Shown: positions 15,736 to 25,668 of the stretch, in pieces
How the letters are laid out: the number at the start of each line of letters is the position of its first letter
Numbering within the stretch: position 1 is the first letter of the stretch
Assembly: GCA_035552775.1 (NCBI GenBank)
Contig: DASZKW010000092.1
Span: 1-52,903, forward strand
Length of the DNA stretch: 52,903 bases
Direction: 5' to 3'
Source of the DNA: DASZKW01 sp035552775
Lineage (GTDB): Bacteria; Actinomycetota; Acidimicrobiia; Acidimicrobiales; Palsa-688
The notes under the pieces: model-generated
Databases searched by the model: none
The model's input: the letters and a program-made list of their open reading frames with translations, nothing else
What the model was told of the DNA's origin: nothing
Translations under genes and position numbers: made by a program

Positions 15736-15845
15736 GACACCAGTGTGACCTGCTCGGCGGGTCCGCGTCCGGTCGCTTGTTGGTGCACCATCCACGTGAT
15801 GGCGCACCAGCCCGTGCTGGTCGGTTCGCTCCCGAGGTCGCTCAC
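15732..15845 (-). CDS. Unrecognised 37-aa small ORF, copy B, between pirin and ALDH
   Basis: GTG at 15845 to TGA at 15732. The first 22 residues match copy A (SDLGSEPTxTGWCxIxWMV, then a Gln), with conservative changes G/S, T/A, A/T and Q/H. A further 15 residues (QATGRGPAEQVTLVS) have no counterpart in copy A. Its GTG overlaps the pirin stop (GTGA) and its TGA overlaps the ALDH ATG (ATGA), the same architecture as copy A. No recognised domain. Confidence 0.6.
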   Translation of the reverse strand: MSDLGSEPTSTGWCAITWMVHQQATGRGPAEQVTLVS

Positions 15846-16792
15846 GCCCCGACGGGGATCACGCCCATGCGGCCCTTCTGGAAGTCCTCGAAGGCCTGGG
15901 CCAGTTCCGCCCTGGTGTTCATGACGAAGGGGCCGTAGGTGGCGACGGGCTCGCCGATGGGCCGTCCGCCGAGGACGAGGACGTCGAGCGCCGGGGACCG
16001 CTGGTCCTGAACCGGTCCGCCGGTTGCAACGACCGAGTTGCCCGCGCCGAACGTCGCCAGTTGGCCGGAGGCGATGGGCCGGGCGTCGGGGCCGACGGTG
16101 CCGGATCCGGCAAGGACGTAGACGAGGGCGTTGCTCCCGGGACCCCATGGCAGCTCCAGGCGCGCCCCGGGGCTCACGGTGGCGTGGACCACCGTGATCG
16201 GGGTGTGGGTACTTCCCGGCCCGGTGACGCCGCCGAGGTTGCCGGCGATGACCCGGATCAGGGCGCCGCCGTCGGGCGAGCGGACAAGGGCGACCTCACC
16301 GGCGCGCAGGTCCTGGTAACGGGGAGCGACGAACTTGTCCGCCGACGGCAGGTTGACCCACAACTGAACGCCGTGGAACACCCCGCCGGACGCGACCAGC
16401 TCGTCAGGGGGGCGTTCGATGTGGAGGATCCCCGAGCCGGCGGTCATCCATTGGGTGTCGCCATTGGTGATGAGGCCCCCGCCGCCGGTGGAGTCCTTGT
16501 GGGCGAAGGTGCCGTCGATCATGTAGGTCACGGTCTCGAACCCCCGGTGGGGGTGCCACGGAGTGCCCTTGGCCTCACCGGGGGCGTATTCGACCTCGCC
16601 CATCTGGTCCATGTGGACGAAGGGGTCGAGCAGGTCCAACGGCACTCCGGCGAAGGCTCTCCGAACGGGGAAACCCTCGCCCTCGTAGCCGGCGGGGGCG
16701 GTTGTCACCGTCGCCACCGGGCGGGGCCGGGGCTCGGCGACCGCCTCGACGGGGGGCAGGGACAGAATGTCTTGCACTGTTACTGCTGGCAT
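15842..16792 (-). CDS. Pirin family protein
   Basis: 316-aa bicupin. The pirin metal-binding pattern is present in the N-terminal cupin: DPFVHMDQMG, TPWHPHRGFETVTYMIDG (metal His), HKDSTG and the GILHIERP segment that corresponds to the GxxHSE metal region, here with Ile-Glu spacing. C-terminal pirin domain ends FVMNTRAELAQAFEDFQKGRMG. Pirins act as redox-sensitive regulators or quercetinase-like dioxygenases. The ATG at 16792 has a GAGGAG ribosome-binding site; an ATG upstream would include the palindrome region. A perfect inverted repeat lies 53 bases upstream of the start. Confidence 0.93.
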   Translation of the reverse strand: MPAVTVQDILSLPPVEAVAEPRPRPVATVTTAPAGYEGEGFPVRRAFAGVPLDLLDPFVHMDQMGEVEYAPGEAKGTPWHPHRGFETVTYMIDGTFAHKDSTGGGGLITNGDTQWMTAGSGILHIERPPDELVASGGVFHGVQLWVNLPSADKFVAPRYQDLRAGEVALVRSPDGGALIRVIAGNLGGVTGPGSTHTPITVVHATVSPGARLELPWGPGSNALVYVLAGSGTVGPDARPIASGQLATFGAGNSVVATGGPVQDQRSPALDVLVLGGRPIGEPVATYGPFVMNTRAELAQAFEDFQKGRMGVIPVGA

Positions 16793-16844
16793 GGTCGTCT
16801 CCTCTTCCGGGTTGCGCCCGGGCACGCCGGCACCGGTCGCCCCC

Positions 16845-16863
16845 TGTGCAACGTAGTTGCACA
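16845..16863. promoter_or_regulatory. Perfect inverted repeat upstream of pirin, candidate operator
   Basis: TGTGCAACGTAGTTGCACA: two 8-base arms around GTA. The size and symmetry resemble MarR/DUF24-type operators, and pirin genes are commonly under redox-sensing regulators. It lies between the mutase stop (16898) and the pirin start (16792), so it most likely serves pirin. Confidence 0.5.
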
Positions 16864-16897
16864 CGCAACGATTCCCGTTGGCGGGCGGCGACTTCCC

Positions 16898-18535
16898 TCA
16901 GATGGCCGGCCGCTCGGTCCACGTGCCGAACACCTCGGCCATGGTGGCCATGATCTCTCCCAAGGTGGCGTAGGTGCGCACGGCGGAGACGATGGACGGC
17001 ATCACATTGGTGGTCGGCTCCGCCGCCGCCGCCCGCACCTCCAGCAGGGATCGGCGGACGGCTTCGTCGGACCGGGCGTGGCGCACCGCGCTCAGCCGCT
17101 TGCGTTGCAGCTCCTCGACCGCGGGGTCGACGGCGAGGATGGGGACGATCTCGTCGGGGTCGCGCTCGGTGAACTCGTTGACCCCGACGACCACCCTGCG
17201 GTGGTCCTGCACGGCGCGCTCGAAGCGGTAGGCCGCCTCGGCGATCTCCTCCTGGAACCAGTTGTCGTCGATGGCGGCGTAGACCCCCTCGAGGATCGAC
17301 CCGCGGCCCAACTCGTCGAGGTAGGAGAAGATTTCCTCCGCACGCCTCTCCACGTCGTCGGTCAGCGACTCGACGAACCACGATCCCCCGAGAGGATCGG
17401 CGACGAGCGCCACCCCGGTCTCGTGCGCCACCACCTGCTGGGTTCGCAGGGCGATGCGAGCCGCCTTCTCTGTCGGCAGGGCGAGGGCCTCGTCGAAGCT
17501 GTCGGTGTGGAGGCTCTGGGTACCTCCGAGGACGCCGGAGAGAGCCTGCAGCGCCACCCGCGCCACGTTGACCTCGGGTTGTTGGGCGGTCAGGGAGACC
17601 CCGGCGGTCTGGGTGTGGAAGCGCAGCTGGAGGCCGCGGGCGCTCGTCACTCCGTAACGCTGCTTCATCCACCGGGCCCAGATCCTGCGGGCGGCCCGGT
17701 ACTTGGCGATCTCTTCGAAGAAATCCACGTGGGCGTTGAAAAAGAAGCTGAGCTTGGCCGCCACCTCGTCCGCGCTGAGCCCGGCCTGGCGCCCGGCCTC
17801 CACGTAGGCGAAGCCGTTGGCCAGGGTGAACGCCAACTCCTGCACAGCCGTCGAGCCGGCCTCGCGGATGTGGTAGCCCGAAACGGACACGGCATGCCAA
17901 CGGGGCATCTCGGTGGCGCAGAAGCTGATGGTGTCGGTCACCAGGCGGACGGATGGCCTGGGGGGGAAGTAGTACTCCTTCTGCGCCTGGTACTCCTTCA
18001 AGATGTCGTTCTGTACCGTGCCGCCCAGAGCGCCCCGGGGCACGCCTGCGGCCTCCGCCGCGGCCAGGTACATCGCCAGGAGTACCGGCGCCCCCGAGTT
18101 GATGGTCATCGACGTGGTCACCTTTGACAGGTCGATCCCCGCGAAGAGGTCCTCCACGTCGGCCAGGGTGTCCACCGCCACCCCGCCGCGCCCGACCTCA
18201 CCGAGGCTGCGGGGATCGTCGGAGTCACGGCCCATCAGCGTGGGCATGTCGAAGGCCGTGGACAGGCCGTCACCCCCCCCGTCGAGGATGTGGTGGAAGC
18301 GGGCGTTGGTGTCGGTGGCGGTCCCGAACCCCGCGAACATGCGCATGGTCCACAGCTTGGAGCGGTACATGGAGGCGTAGGGGCCCCGGGTGTAGGGGTA
18401 CTGGCCCGGGTGCTCGCCGTCGCTCGGCCCGTAGACCGCCGCCAGGGGGATCCCCGAGATGGTCTCGGGCGTCATGCCCGGGCGCACCGGGGCCCTGTCG
18501 TACGCCTCCTGCCACTCGTCGCGCCCGGTCACCAT
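16898..18535 (-). CDS. Acyl-CoA mutase large subunit, methylmalonyl-CoA mutase family (B12 domain on a separate protein)
   Basis: 545-aa TIM-barrel catalytic subunit of adenosylcobalamin-dependent acyl-CoA mutases; no cobalamin-binding DxHxxG domain follows, so a small subunit must be encoded elsewhere. Conserved blocks: YPYTRGPYASMYRSKLWTM, STAFDMPTLMGRDSDDPRS, TTSMTINSGAPV, VSVSGYHIREAGSTA, HTQTAGVSLTAQQPEVN, LGGTQSLHTDSFDEALALPT. The segment EYQAQKEYYFPPRP has Gln/Lys where methylmalonyl-CoA mutases carry the carboxylate-binding Arg, so isobutyryl- or another acyl-CoA is possible. Divergent from the MBL hydrolase over 75 bases. Confidence 0.88.
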   Translation of the reverse strand: MVTGRDEWQEAYDRAPVRPGMTPETISGIPLAAVYGPSDGEHPGQYPYTRGPYASMYRSKLWTMRMFAGFGTATDTNARFHHILDGGGDGLSTAFDMPTLMGRDSDDPRSLGEVGRGGVAVDTLADVEDLFAGIDLSKVTTSMTINSGAPVLLAMYLAAAEAAGVPRGALGGTVQNDILKEYQAQKEYYFPPRPSVRLVTDTISFCATEMPRWHAVSVSGYHIREAGSTAVQELAFTLANGFAYVEAGRQAGLSADEVAAKLSFFFNAHVDFFEEIAKYRAARRIWARWMKQRYGVTSARGLQLRFHTQTAGVSLTAQQPEVNVARVALQALSGVLGGTQSLHTDSFDEALALPTEKAARIALRTQQVVAHETGVALVADPLGGSWFVESLTDDVERRAEEIFSYLDELGRGSILEGVYAAIDDNWFQEEIAEAAYRFERAVQDHRRVVVGVNEFTERDPDEIVPILAVDPAVEELQRKRLSAVRHARSDEAVRRSLLEVRAAAAEPTTNVMPSIVSAVRTYATLGEIMATMAEVFGTWTERPAI

Positions 18536-18610
18536 GTCGTCATACTATCGGACGACCAACTATCGTCCTCCCCGCCGGTCGTCGTCGACGAGGAGTCATA
18601 GGCTCAGGGG
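18536..18610. promoter_or_regulatory. Divergent promoter region, mutase/MBL hydrolase
   Basis: 75-base gap between two divergent genes, clearly more AT-rich than its surroundings. The heptamer actatcg occurs at 18544 and 18559, 15 bases apart, which may be a regulator site or overlapping -10 regions. No B12 riboswitch fits in this space. Confidence 0.4.
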
Positions 18611-19330
18611 GTGGCCGGCGCCGACAGGTTGTACTTTCGCCAACTCCTCGCCGGGCGCGATTTCGCGGTGGGCGACGCGCTCGCCACCCAGATGGTCAAC
18701 TTCGTCTACCTGATCGGCGATCGCTCCGCCGGCGAGGCTGTGGTGGTCGACCCCGCCTACCGCGTCGGTGACCTGGTCGAAGTGGCGGCAGCCGACGGGA
18801 TGGCCATCGTCGGGGCGCTCGCCACCCACCATCATCCCGACCATGTCGGGGGTTCGATGATGGGACACGCCATCGAGGGGATCGGGGAGCTGCTGGCCAT
18901 CCAGCCGGTGCCCGTCCACGCCCACCGCGACGAGGTGGCGTCGATCGTGGCCGCCACCGGCGCCAGCGCCGGTGACCTGATCGGCCACGACAGCGGGGAC
19001 ACCCTCGCCGTGGGTGGTGTGGCGGTGACTCTGCTCCACACCCCGGGTCACACGCCGGGCAGCCAGTGTTTCCTGGTCGACAAGCTGCTCGTGTCGGGTG
19101 ACACCTTGTTCCTCGAAGGGTGCGGCCGCACCGACCTGCCCGGCGGGGACCCCGAGGCCATGTACCGCAGCCTCCATCGCCTGGCGTCGCTCCCCGGCGA
19201 CGTGGCCGTGTTCCCGGGCCACCGCTACTCGATCCCGTCGTCGGGATCGATGGAGGCGGTCCGCCAGATCAACGCGATCTACAAGCCGGCGAGCGAAGCG
19301 GAGTGGATGGCGGCCTTCGCCCGCCGCTGA
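18611..19330 (+). CDS. MBL-fold hydrolase (glyoxalase II / persulfide dioxygenase-like)
   Basis: 239-aa metallo-beta-lactamase-fold protein. Metal ligands visible: THHHPDHVGG (HxHxDH), HTPGHTPGS, SGDTLFLEGCGRTDLPGGD and FPGHRYS. The GCGRTDLPGGD block and FPGH resemble the sulfur dioxygenase/glyoxalase II group of hydrolases that use thioester or persulfide substrates. GTG start 11 bases into the strand after the divergent gap. Cytoplasmic; substrate not certain. Confidence 0.9.
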   Translation: MAGADRLYFRQLLAGRDFAVGDALATQMVNFVYLIGDRSAGEAVVVDPAYRVGDLVEVAAADGMAIVGALATHHHPDHVGGSMMGHAIEGIGELLAIQPVPVHAHRDEVASIVAATGASAGDLIGHDSGDTLAVGGVAVTLLHTPGHTPGSQCFLVDKLLVSGDTLFLEGCGRTDLPGGDPEAMYRSLHRLASLPGDVAVFPGHRYSIPSSGSMEAVRQINAIYKPASEAEWMAAFARR

Positions 19331-19348
19331 GCCGTCGCCCCGTCCCCG

Positions 19349-20557
19349 TCAGGGCTGCCAGCGCCGCAACTCGCGCTGGGCGATGCTGCGGCGGTGGACC
19401 TCGTCGGGTCCGTCGGCGAAGTGCAGGGCCCGCAGGTGGGCATACATGAGCGGCAGAGGGGTGTCGGGTCCGACCCCGGCGGCGCCGAAGGTCTGAATTG
19501 CCCGGTCGACCACTTGGGTGGCGGCGTCGATAGCGGCGACCTTGATGCCCGAGATCTCCCTGCGTGCCGCCTGGTTGCCCGCGGTGTCCATGAGCCAGGC
19601 GGCGTACAAGGTGTACAGCCGGGCCTGGTCGACGGCGATGCGGGCGTCGGCGATCCACGTCTGCACGACGCCCTGCTCGGCGAGGGGGCGGCCGAAGGCG
19701 CTGCGTTCCAGGGCCCGCCGGCACATCAGCTCCAGGGCCCGTTCGGCGGCGCCCAGGGCGCGCATGCAATGGTGGACACGCCCGGGTCCGAGCCGGGCCT
19801 GGGCGATGGCGAAGCCGCCGCCCTCCTCGCCGAGCAGGTTCGACCTCGGGACACGCACGTCGCTGTACTGGATCTCGGCGTGGCCCTCGGTGTCGACGTA
19901 GCCGAACACGGTGAGGTTGCGGACGATGTCGACGCCGGGGGTGTCGAGGGGGACCAGGACCATGCTCTGTTGGCGGTGGGCCGGCGCTTCGGGGTTGGTC
20001 CTGCCCATGACGATCGCCACCTGGCAACGAGGGCTCATCGCCCCCGACGTCCACCACTTGCGCCCGTTGACGACGTAGCCGTCGCCGTCGGCGGTGATGG
20101 CACAGCTGATGTTGGTGGCGTCCGAGCTGGCCACGTCGGGCTCGGTCATGGAGAAACAGGAGCGGATGCGGCCCGCGAGCAGGGGGCCCAGCCAGCGCTG
20201 CTTTTGCTCCTCGCTCCCGAAGAGGCTGAGGATCTCCATGTTGGCGGTGTCAGGCGCGGAGCAGTTGCACGCCTCGGGGGCGAGATGGGAGCGGCCCATG
20301 ATCTCCGCCAGCGGCGCGTAGTCGCAGTTGGACAGGCCGTCGGTCCATTCCGTCTTGTAAGGCAGGAACAGGTTCCACAGACCCCGCCGCCGGGCCTCGG
20401 CCTTGAGGTCCTCCATGACCGGTGGCGTCAGGTGGGGGTCGCCGCCGTCAGCCAGTTGGCTTGCGAACACGGCCTCCGCGGGGACGACCTTGTCCGCCAT
20501 GAACTCGACTAGGCGCGCCTGAAGGTCCTTGGCCATCGGGGACAGGTCGAAGTCCAT
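19349..20557 (-). CDS. Acyl-CoA dehydrogenase (ACAD10/11-like)
   Basis: 402-aa FAD-dependent acyl-CoA dehydrogenase. CFSMTEPDVASSDATNI (FAD/substrate motif), KWWTSGAMSPRCQVAIVMGRTNP, FGYVDTEGHAEIQYSDVRVPRSNLLGEEGGGFAIAQARLGPGRVHHCMRALGAAERALE, and the C-terminal FGAAGVGPDTPLPLMYAHLRALHFADGPDEVH. The GRVHHCMR block and the ADGPDEVH ending match the ACAD10/11 branch, in which the catalytic base is an Asp/Glu near the C-terminus. Acts in beta-oxidation or modified fatty-acid breakdown. Convergent with the MBL hydrolase (18 bases between stops). Confidence 0.93.
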   Translation of the reverse strand: MDFDLSPMAKDLQARLVEFMADKVVPAEAVFASQLADGGDPHLTPPVMEDLKAEARRRGLWNLFLPYKTEWTDGLSNCDYAPLAEIMGRSHLAPEACNCSAPDTANMEILSLFGSEEQKQRWLGPLLAGRIRSCFSMTEPDVASSDATNISCAITADGDGYVVNGRKWWTSGAMSPRCQVAIVMGRTNPEAPAHRQQSMVLVPLDTPGVDIVRNLTVFGYVDTEGHAEIQYSDVRVPRSNLLGEEGGGFAIAQARLGPGRVHHCMRALGAAERALELMCRRALERSAFGRPLAEQGVVQTWIADARIAVDQARLYTLYAAWLMDTAGNQAARREISGIKVAAIDAATQVVDRAIQTFGAAGVGPDTPLPLMYAHLRALHFADGPDEVHRRSIAQRELRRWQP

Positions 20558-20582
20558 GGCCCCTTCCTAGCGCGCCCGACTT

Positions 20583-21098
20583 TCAGGTACCGGGCTCCAC
20601 GCATACTCCGAGCTCGCGCAGGCGCTGGCGCATTGCCGCCTCGTCGCGTTCGTAGAGCCGGCCGAGCGACCTCACGTCCTCGGCGCGCACGGTGATCACC
20701 CGGCCGTTGAAGTCGCCCCGCTGTAGCTGGATCATGGTGACGTAGCGGTAGAGAATGTCCCGTTCGGGGGCGTCCAGGGTCTCCAGGCGGCCGAGGTCGA
20801 TGCTGACGTGTTCCTCGTCGCCTCCCCGGGCGCCGGAGCCCGGGCCTTGGCGGATGGCCGTTCCCTCCTTGGGCAACAGCTGGTCCACCGGGACCCCGTA
20901 CAGGAACGCCAGGCGCTGCAGGCGCAGGACCGAGATTATGCGCTCGCCGCGCTCGTAGGCCCCGAGTACCGACGCCTTGAACTCGCGCTGCGAGCTGGCT
21001 TCCACCGCCTGCAGCGACAGGCCCTGCTGACGGCGGATGTCGCGCAGGCGATCCCCCACGCTGCGGGCGTACGCCGGACTCATCTCTTCGGTGGTCAT
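20583..21098 (-). CDS. BldD-like transcriptional regulator with c-di-GMP signature
   Basis: 171 aa. N-terminal XRE-type HTH (residues about 12-75: SVGDRLRDIRRQQGLSLQAVEASSQREFKASVLGAYERGERIISVLRLQRLAFLYGVPVDQLLP) closely parallels BldD of Streptomyces. The C-terminal domain contains RGD (127-129), eight residues, then RAED (138-141), matching the RxD-X8-RxxD motif by which BldD binds tetrameric c-di-GMP. BldD represses developmental genes when dimerised by c-di-GMP. The ATG at 21098 follows a purine-rich GGAAGGGGACAGGGGG leader. Alone in its orientation; downstream stop is 25 bases before the dehydrogenase start. Confidence 0.88.
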   Translation of the reverse strand: MTTEEMSPAYARSVGDRLRDIRRQQGLSLQAVEASSQREFKASVLGAYERGERIISVLRLQRLAFLYGVPVDQLLPKEGTAIRQGPGSGARGGDEEHVSIDLGRLETLDAPERDILYRYVTMIQLQRGDFNGRVITVRAEDVRSLGRLYERDEAAMRQRLRELGVCVEPGT

Positions 21099-21198
21099 CC
21101 CCCTGTCCCCTTCCTCGGGTACCCAAGGTTACAACGTCGAACACGATCCGTCAGGCCGGCCGCGCCCAGAGTGGCCCGTTCCGTCGGTTGGTACCTGG

Positions 21199-21993
21199 TC
21201 AGCTGCGGGACCGGACAATGACCGACTGGGACGCAGTGCCCATCAGGGTCCCGTCCTCGGCCCACAGGTGGGCCCAACCGTGGGCGAAGCCGCGCGCCAT
21301 TCCGTCGATCCCGATGTCGCAGAGGATCCAGTCCGAGGCCACCAGCCGCAGCACCCGGAGGGTGTTGTCGAGGCTGTTGCCGCCCCCGACCACGCCGCGG
21401 GCGTTGGCCACCCCGGAGGGGACCAGGTCCCCGATGACCGCCAGCCACGCCGCCGAAGGTTCGAGTGCTCCGGTCACCCTGGCCCACATGCACACCCGGC
21501 CGTCGCCCGCCCGGCCGTCGCCCTCGGGCCGTCGCCGCCCTCGCGCCAGGCGCAGCTCCAGGCGGCCGGCGAGGACGCCCGCTCCGTCGCCGGGAGTCAA
21601 CCGGGCCGTGCAATCCTCGGGACCAGGGACGTCGGGGAAGGTGGCAAGGGTGAGCACCTCGGCGCTCGGTCGGTCACCGAGGGCGGCATTGACGGTCAGG
21701 ATCTCTACGTCGCGGCTGCGGGCGACGACCCGGCCCTGGCTGATGTTGTGCCCGGTGACGGGCACCGTCACCTCGAGGTCGAGGGTCGTGCCCTCCTCGG
21801 CGTAGCGAAGGTACTGGGCTGTGGCCCAGATGACGCGTCGGGATGTCGCCTGCTCCAAGGCCACCAGCGCGGCGGCGAGACCGCACCCACCGAAGAGCTG
21901 GCCGTGGCCGCTGCACACGCCGGGGGTGATGGCGAGGCGCCACGCGAGAGGGTCGGCGCCGGGTCGGAGACCGAGCCAGCCGAGGGCGTCCAT
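21199..21993 (-). CDS. TesB-like acyl-CoA thioesterase (double hot-dog)
   Basis: 264 aa. N-terminal half SGHGQLFGGCGLAAALVALEQATSRRVIWATAQYLRYAEEGTTLDLEVTVPVTGHNISQGRVVARSRDVEILTVNAALG is a TesB-type hot-dog with the helix and the Q-x-R-T-x segment; C-terminal half VGGGNSLDNTLRV...WILCDIGIDGMARGFAHGWAHLWAEDGTLMGTASQS is the second hot-dog with the active-site-like DG and GTASQS strand. Hydrolyses acyl-CoA to free acid and CoA; fits the surrounding acyl-CoA genes. A Pro/Gly/Arg-rich insert links the domains. Confidence 0.85.
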   Translation of the reverse strand: MDALGWLGLRPGADPLAWRLAITPGVCSGHGQLFGGCGLAAALVALEQATSRRVIWATAQYLRYAEEGTTLDLEVTVPVTGHNISQGRVVARSRDVEILTVNAALGDRPSAEVLTLATFPDVPGPEDCTARLTPGDGAGVLAGRLELRLARGRRRPEGDGRAGDGRVCMWARVTGALEPSAAWLAVIGDLVPSGVANARGVVGGGNSLDNTLRVLRLVASDWILCDIGIDGMARGFAHGWAHLWAEDGTLMGTASQSVIVRSRS

Positions 21994-22015
21994 GGGGCGC
22001 CAACCGTACCGCCGA

Positions 22016-24151
<2,136 letters not shown>

Positions 24152-24217
24152 CGGCGGGACGCTAGTAGCGGGGGCGCTCGGGTGGCAGACGGCTTCTGGC
24201 TGTCAGTGTCCGGATCC

Positions 24218-25291
24218 TCATCCCCACCAGAAGGCGGCGGCCACGATGAAGTAGAGGCCGAGAAGGGCGACGCCTTCGAGCCACGTGTACTCGCCGTCGT
24301 ATACGACGATCACGACGACTATGGCGGCGACGGCCAGGGCCACGATGAGCAGGGGCGGGAATACCAGGGTCAGCTGCGTCGGCCCCACCACCCGGCTGAG
24401 CAGCACGAGGGCCGGGGTGAGCAGCAGGGCGATCTGCAAAGGGCTGTTGAGGATGGTGCTTATGGCGAAATCCGGGCGCGCCTTGAGGGCGAAGCGGATG
24501 CCGACGGCGTTCTCCACCGCATTCGACGCGATGGCCACTATCACCAGCCCGGTGAAGGTCTGGGAGATCCCGAGGGAATGGGTCGCGGGCTCGAGGGCAC
24601 CGACGAACCAGTCCGAGACCAGAGCGGCGAGGAGACTGCCCGTCGCCAGCAAAGTCACCGCCAGAGGTAGTGGCCACGCCACGGCATCGCCCGTCGGCTC
24701 GACGCGCTCGGGGCTGGCGCTGGGCCCACCCCGGAGCCAGAAGGGGATGCTGAGCAGGTACACGACGAGGAGCACCCCGGCGCAGATGTTGCTGAGGGTG
24801 CCGGCGTGGTGGCTGGCGGGCGTCTGGAGGCGCACGGCGAGGGTTGGTACGAGCAGGGCGCCGACCGCCAGCACCAGCAGCGTCGCGATCATGCGGGGCG
24901 CCTCCGGCGGAAAGCGCTGCGGGCCGTGGCGCAGGCCGCCCGCCAAGAATGCCACTCCGAGCACGAGCAGGGTGTTGCTCAGCACCGAGCCGACGAGGGC
25001 GGCCTGGACCACTCCCGTGAGACCGTTGCGGAGGGCGAAGATGCCGACGAACAGCTCGGGTAGGTTGCCCAGGGCGGACTGGAGAAGCCCGGTGGGGCCC
25101 GGTCCGAGGCGCTCACCGACCTGCTCGATGGCGGCACCGACCAGGGCGGCGAGGGCGGCCAGGGCGGCGCCCGCGAGCAGGAACCGGGCCACCTCCGAGG
25201 TGACGAACGCCTGCGCGGCGCCGGCCACGATGCTCAGCCCCACCGCTGCCACTAGCACGACGCGCTGGCTGAGGGTCAGGGGGGCGACCAT
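24218..25291 (-). CDS. Calcium/proton exchanger (CaCA family, Cax type)
   Basis: 357-aa integral membrane protein with about 11 hydrophobic segments and an acidic-free central loop. The two alpha repeats are visible: LLQSALGNLPELFVGIFALRNG (GNxPE motif) and VIVAIASNAVENAVGIRFALK (SNxxE motif), each carrying the ion-binding Glu. Exports Ca2+ (or other divalent cations) using the proton gradient. The ATG at 25291 is preferred; the frame continues upstream over the tRNA-Cys gene and is not coding there. Transcribed away from the tRNA. Confidence 0.93.
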   Translation of the reverse strand: MVAPLTLSQRVVLVAAVGLSIVAGAAQAFVTSEVARFLLAGAALAALAALVGAAIEQVGERLGPGPTGLLQSALGNLPELFVGIFALRNGLTGVVQAALVGSVLSNTLLVLGVAFLAGGLRHGPQRFPPEAPRMIATLLVLAVGALLVPTLAVRLQTPASHHAGTLSNICAGVLLVVYLLSIPFWLRGGPSASPERVEPTGDAVAWPLPLAVTLLATGSLLAALVSDWFVGALEPATHSLGISQTFTGLVIVAIASNAVENAVGIRFALKARPDFAISTILNSPLQIALLLTPALVLLSRVVGPTQLTLVFPPLLIVALAVAAIVVVIVVYDGEYTWLEGVALLGLYFIVAAAFWWG

Positions 25292-25390
25292 GACCGGGAG
25301 ACGGTATCGCCTGGCGCCCCCCGGCTTGGCCAACCTGGTCGTCTGTACGGGGCGGGGCCGGCCGGTAGAGTGCTGATCCTGGCAATGCCG

Positions 25391-25465
25391 GGCGGCGTGG
25401 CCGAGTGGTTTAGGCAAGGGCCTGCAAAGCCCTGCACACCGGTTCGATTCCGGTCGCCGCCTCCA
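25391..25465 (+). tRNA. tRNA-Cys (GCA)
   Basis: Complete cloverleaf: acceptor GGCGGCG/CGCCGCC, D-arm with GCCGAGTGGTTTAGGC, anticodon loop CTGCAAA (anticodon GCA), T-arm ACCGG-TTCGATT-CCGGT, discriminator T and encoded CCA. Its 3' 52 bases (25414-25465) are duplicated at 29099-29150 with one mismatch, marking it as the integration site of a small island. Confidence 0.97.
25414..25465 (+). repeat. attL-type repeat: 3' part of tRNA-Cys
   Basis: 52 bases from the anticodon stem to CCA. The copy at 29099-29150 differs only at one base (25435 C versus 29120 T). Direct repeats formed from a tRNA 3' end are the usual footprint of tyrosine-integrase insertion. Confidence 0.85.
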
Positions 25466-25630
25466 GGGTGTTTCCGCAGGTCAGCGCCTATTTTTGTGGT
25501 TCCGCCTCGCGCTCGGGCGAGGCGCCGATCCCGCGAGAATCCCGCGGCTCGTTTCATTCGCGGCGTCCGGGAGGGCCACAATTCGGGGCTTCGCGGGTGT
25601 CGTCGCGTCGAGTTGCGCCTCGAGAACTGC

Positions 25631-25668
25631 GGAGACGTGGATCCAGCTCGGTGGAAGCCCACGTCTCC
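25631..25668. other. Hairpin abutting the tRNA-Lys fragment
   Basis: ggagacgtgg (25631-25640) pairs perfectly with ccacgtctcc (25659-25668) around an 18-base loop. It ends exactly where the tRNA-like sequence begins. It may be an element end, a recombinase-binding structure or a terminator. Confidence 0.45.

Noticed and set aside
18536..18610. Cobalamin riboswitch before the B12-dependent mutase
   Set aside because: Only 75 bases between divergent starts and no B12-box-like GCCACTG sequence.
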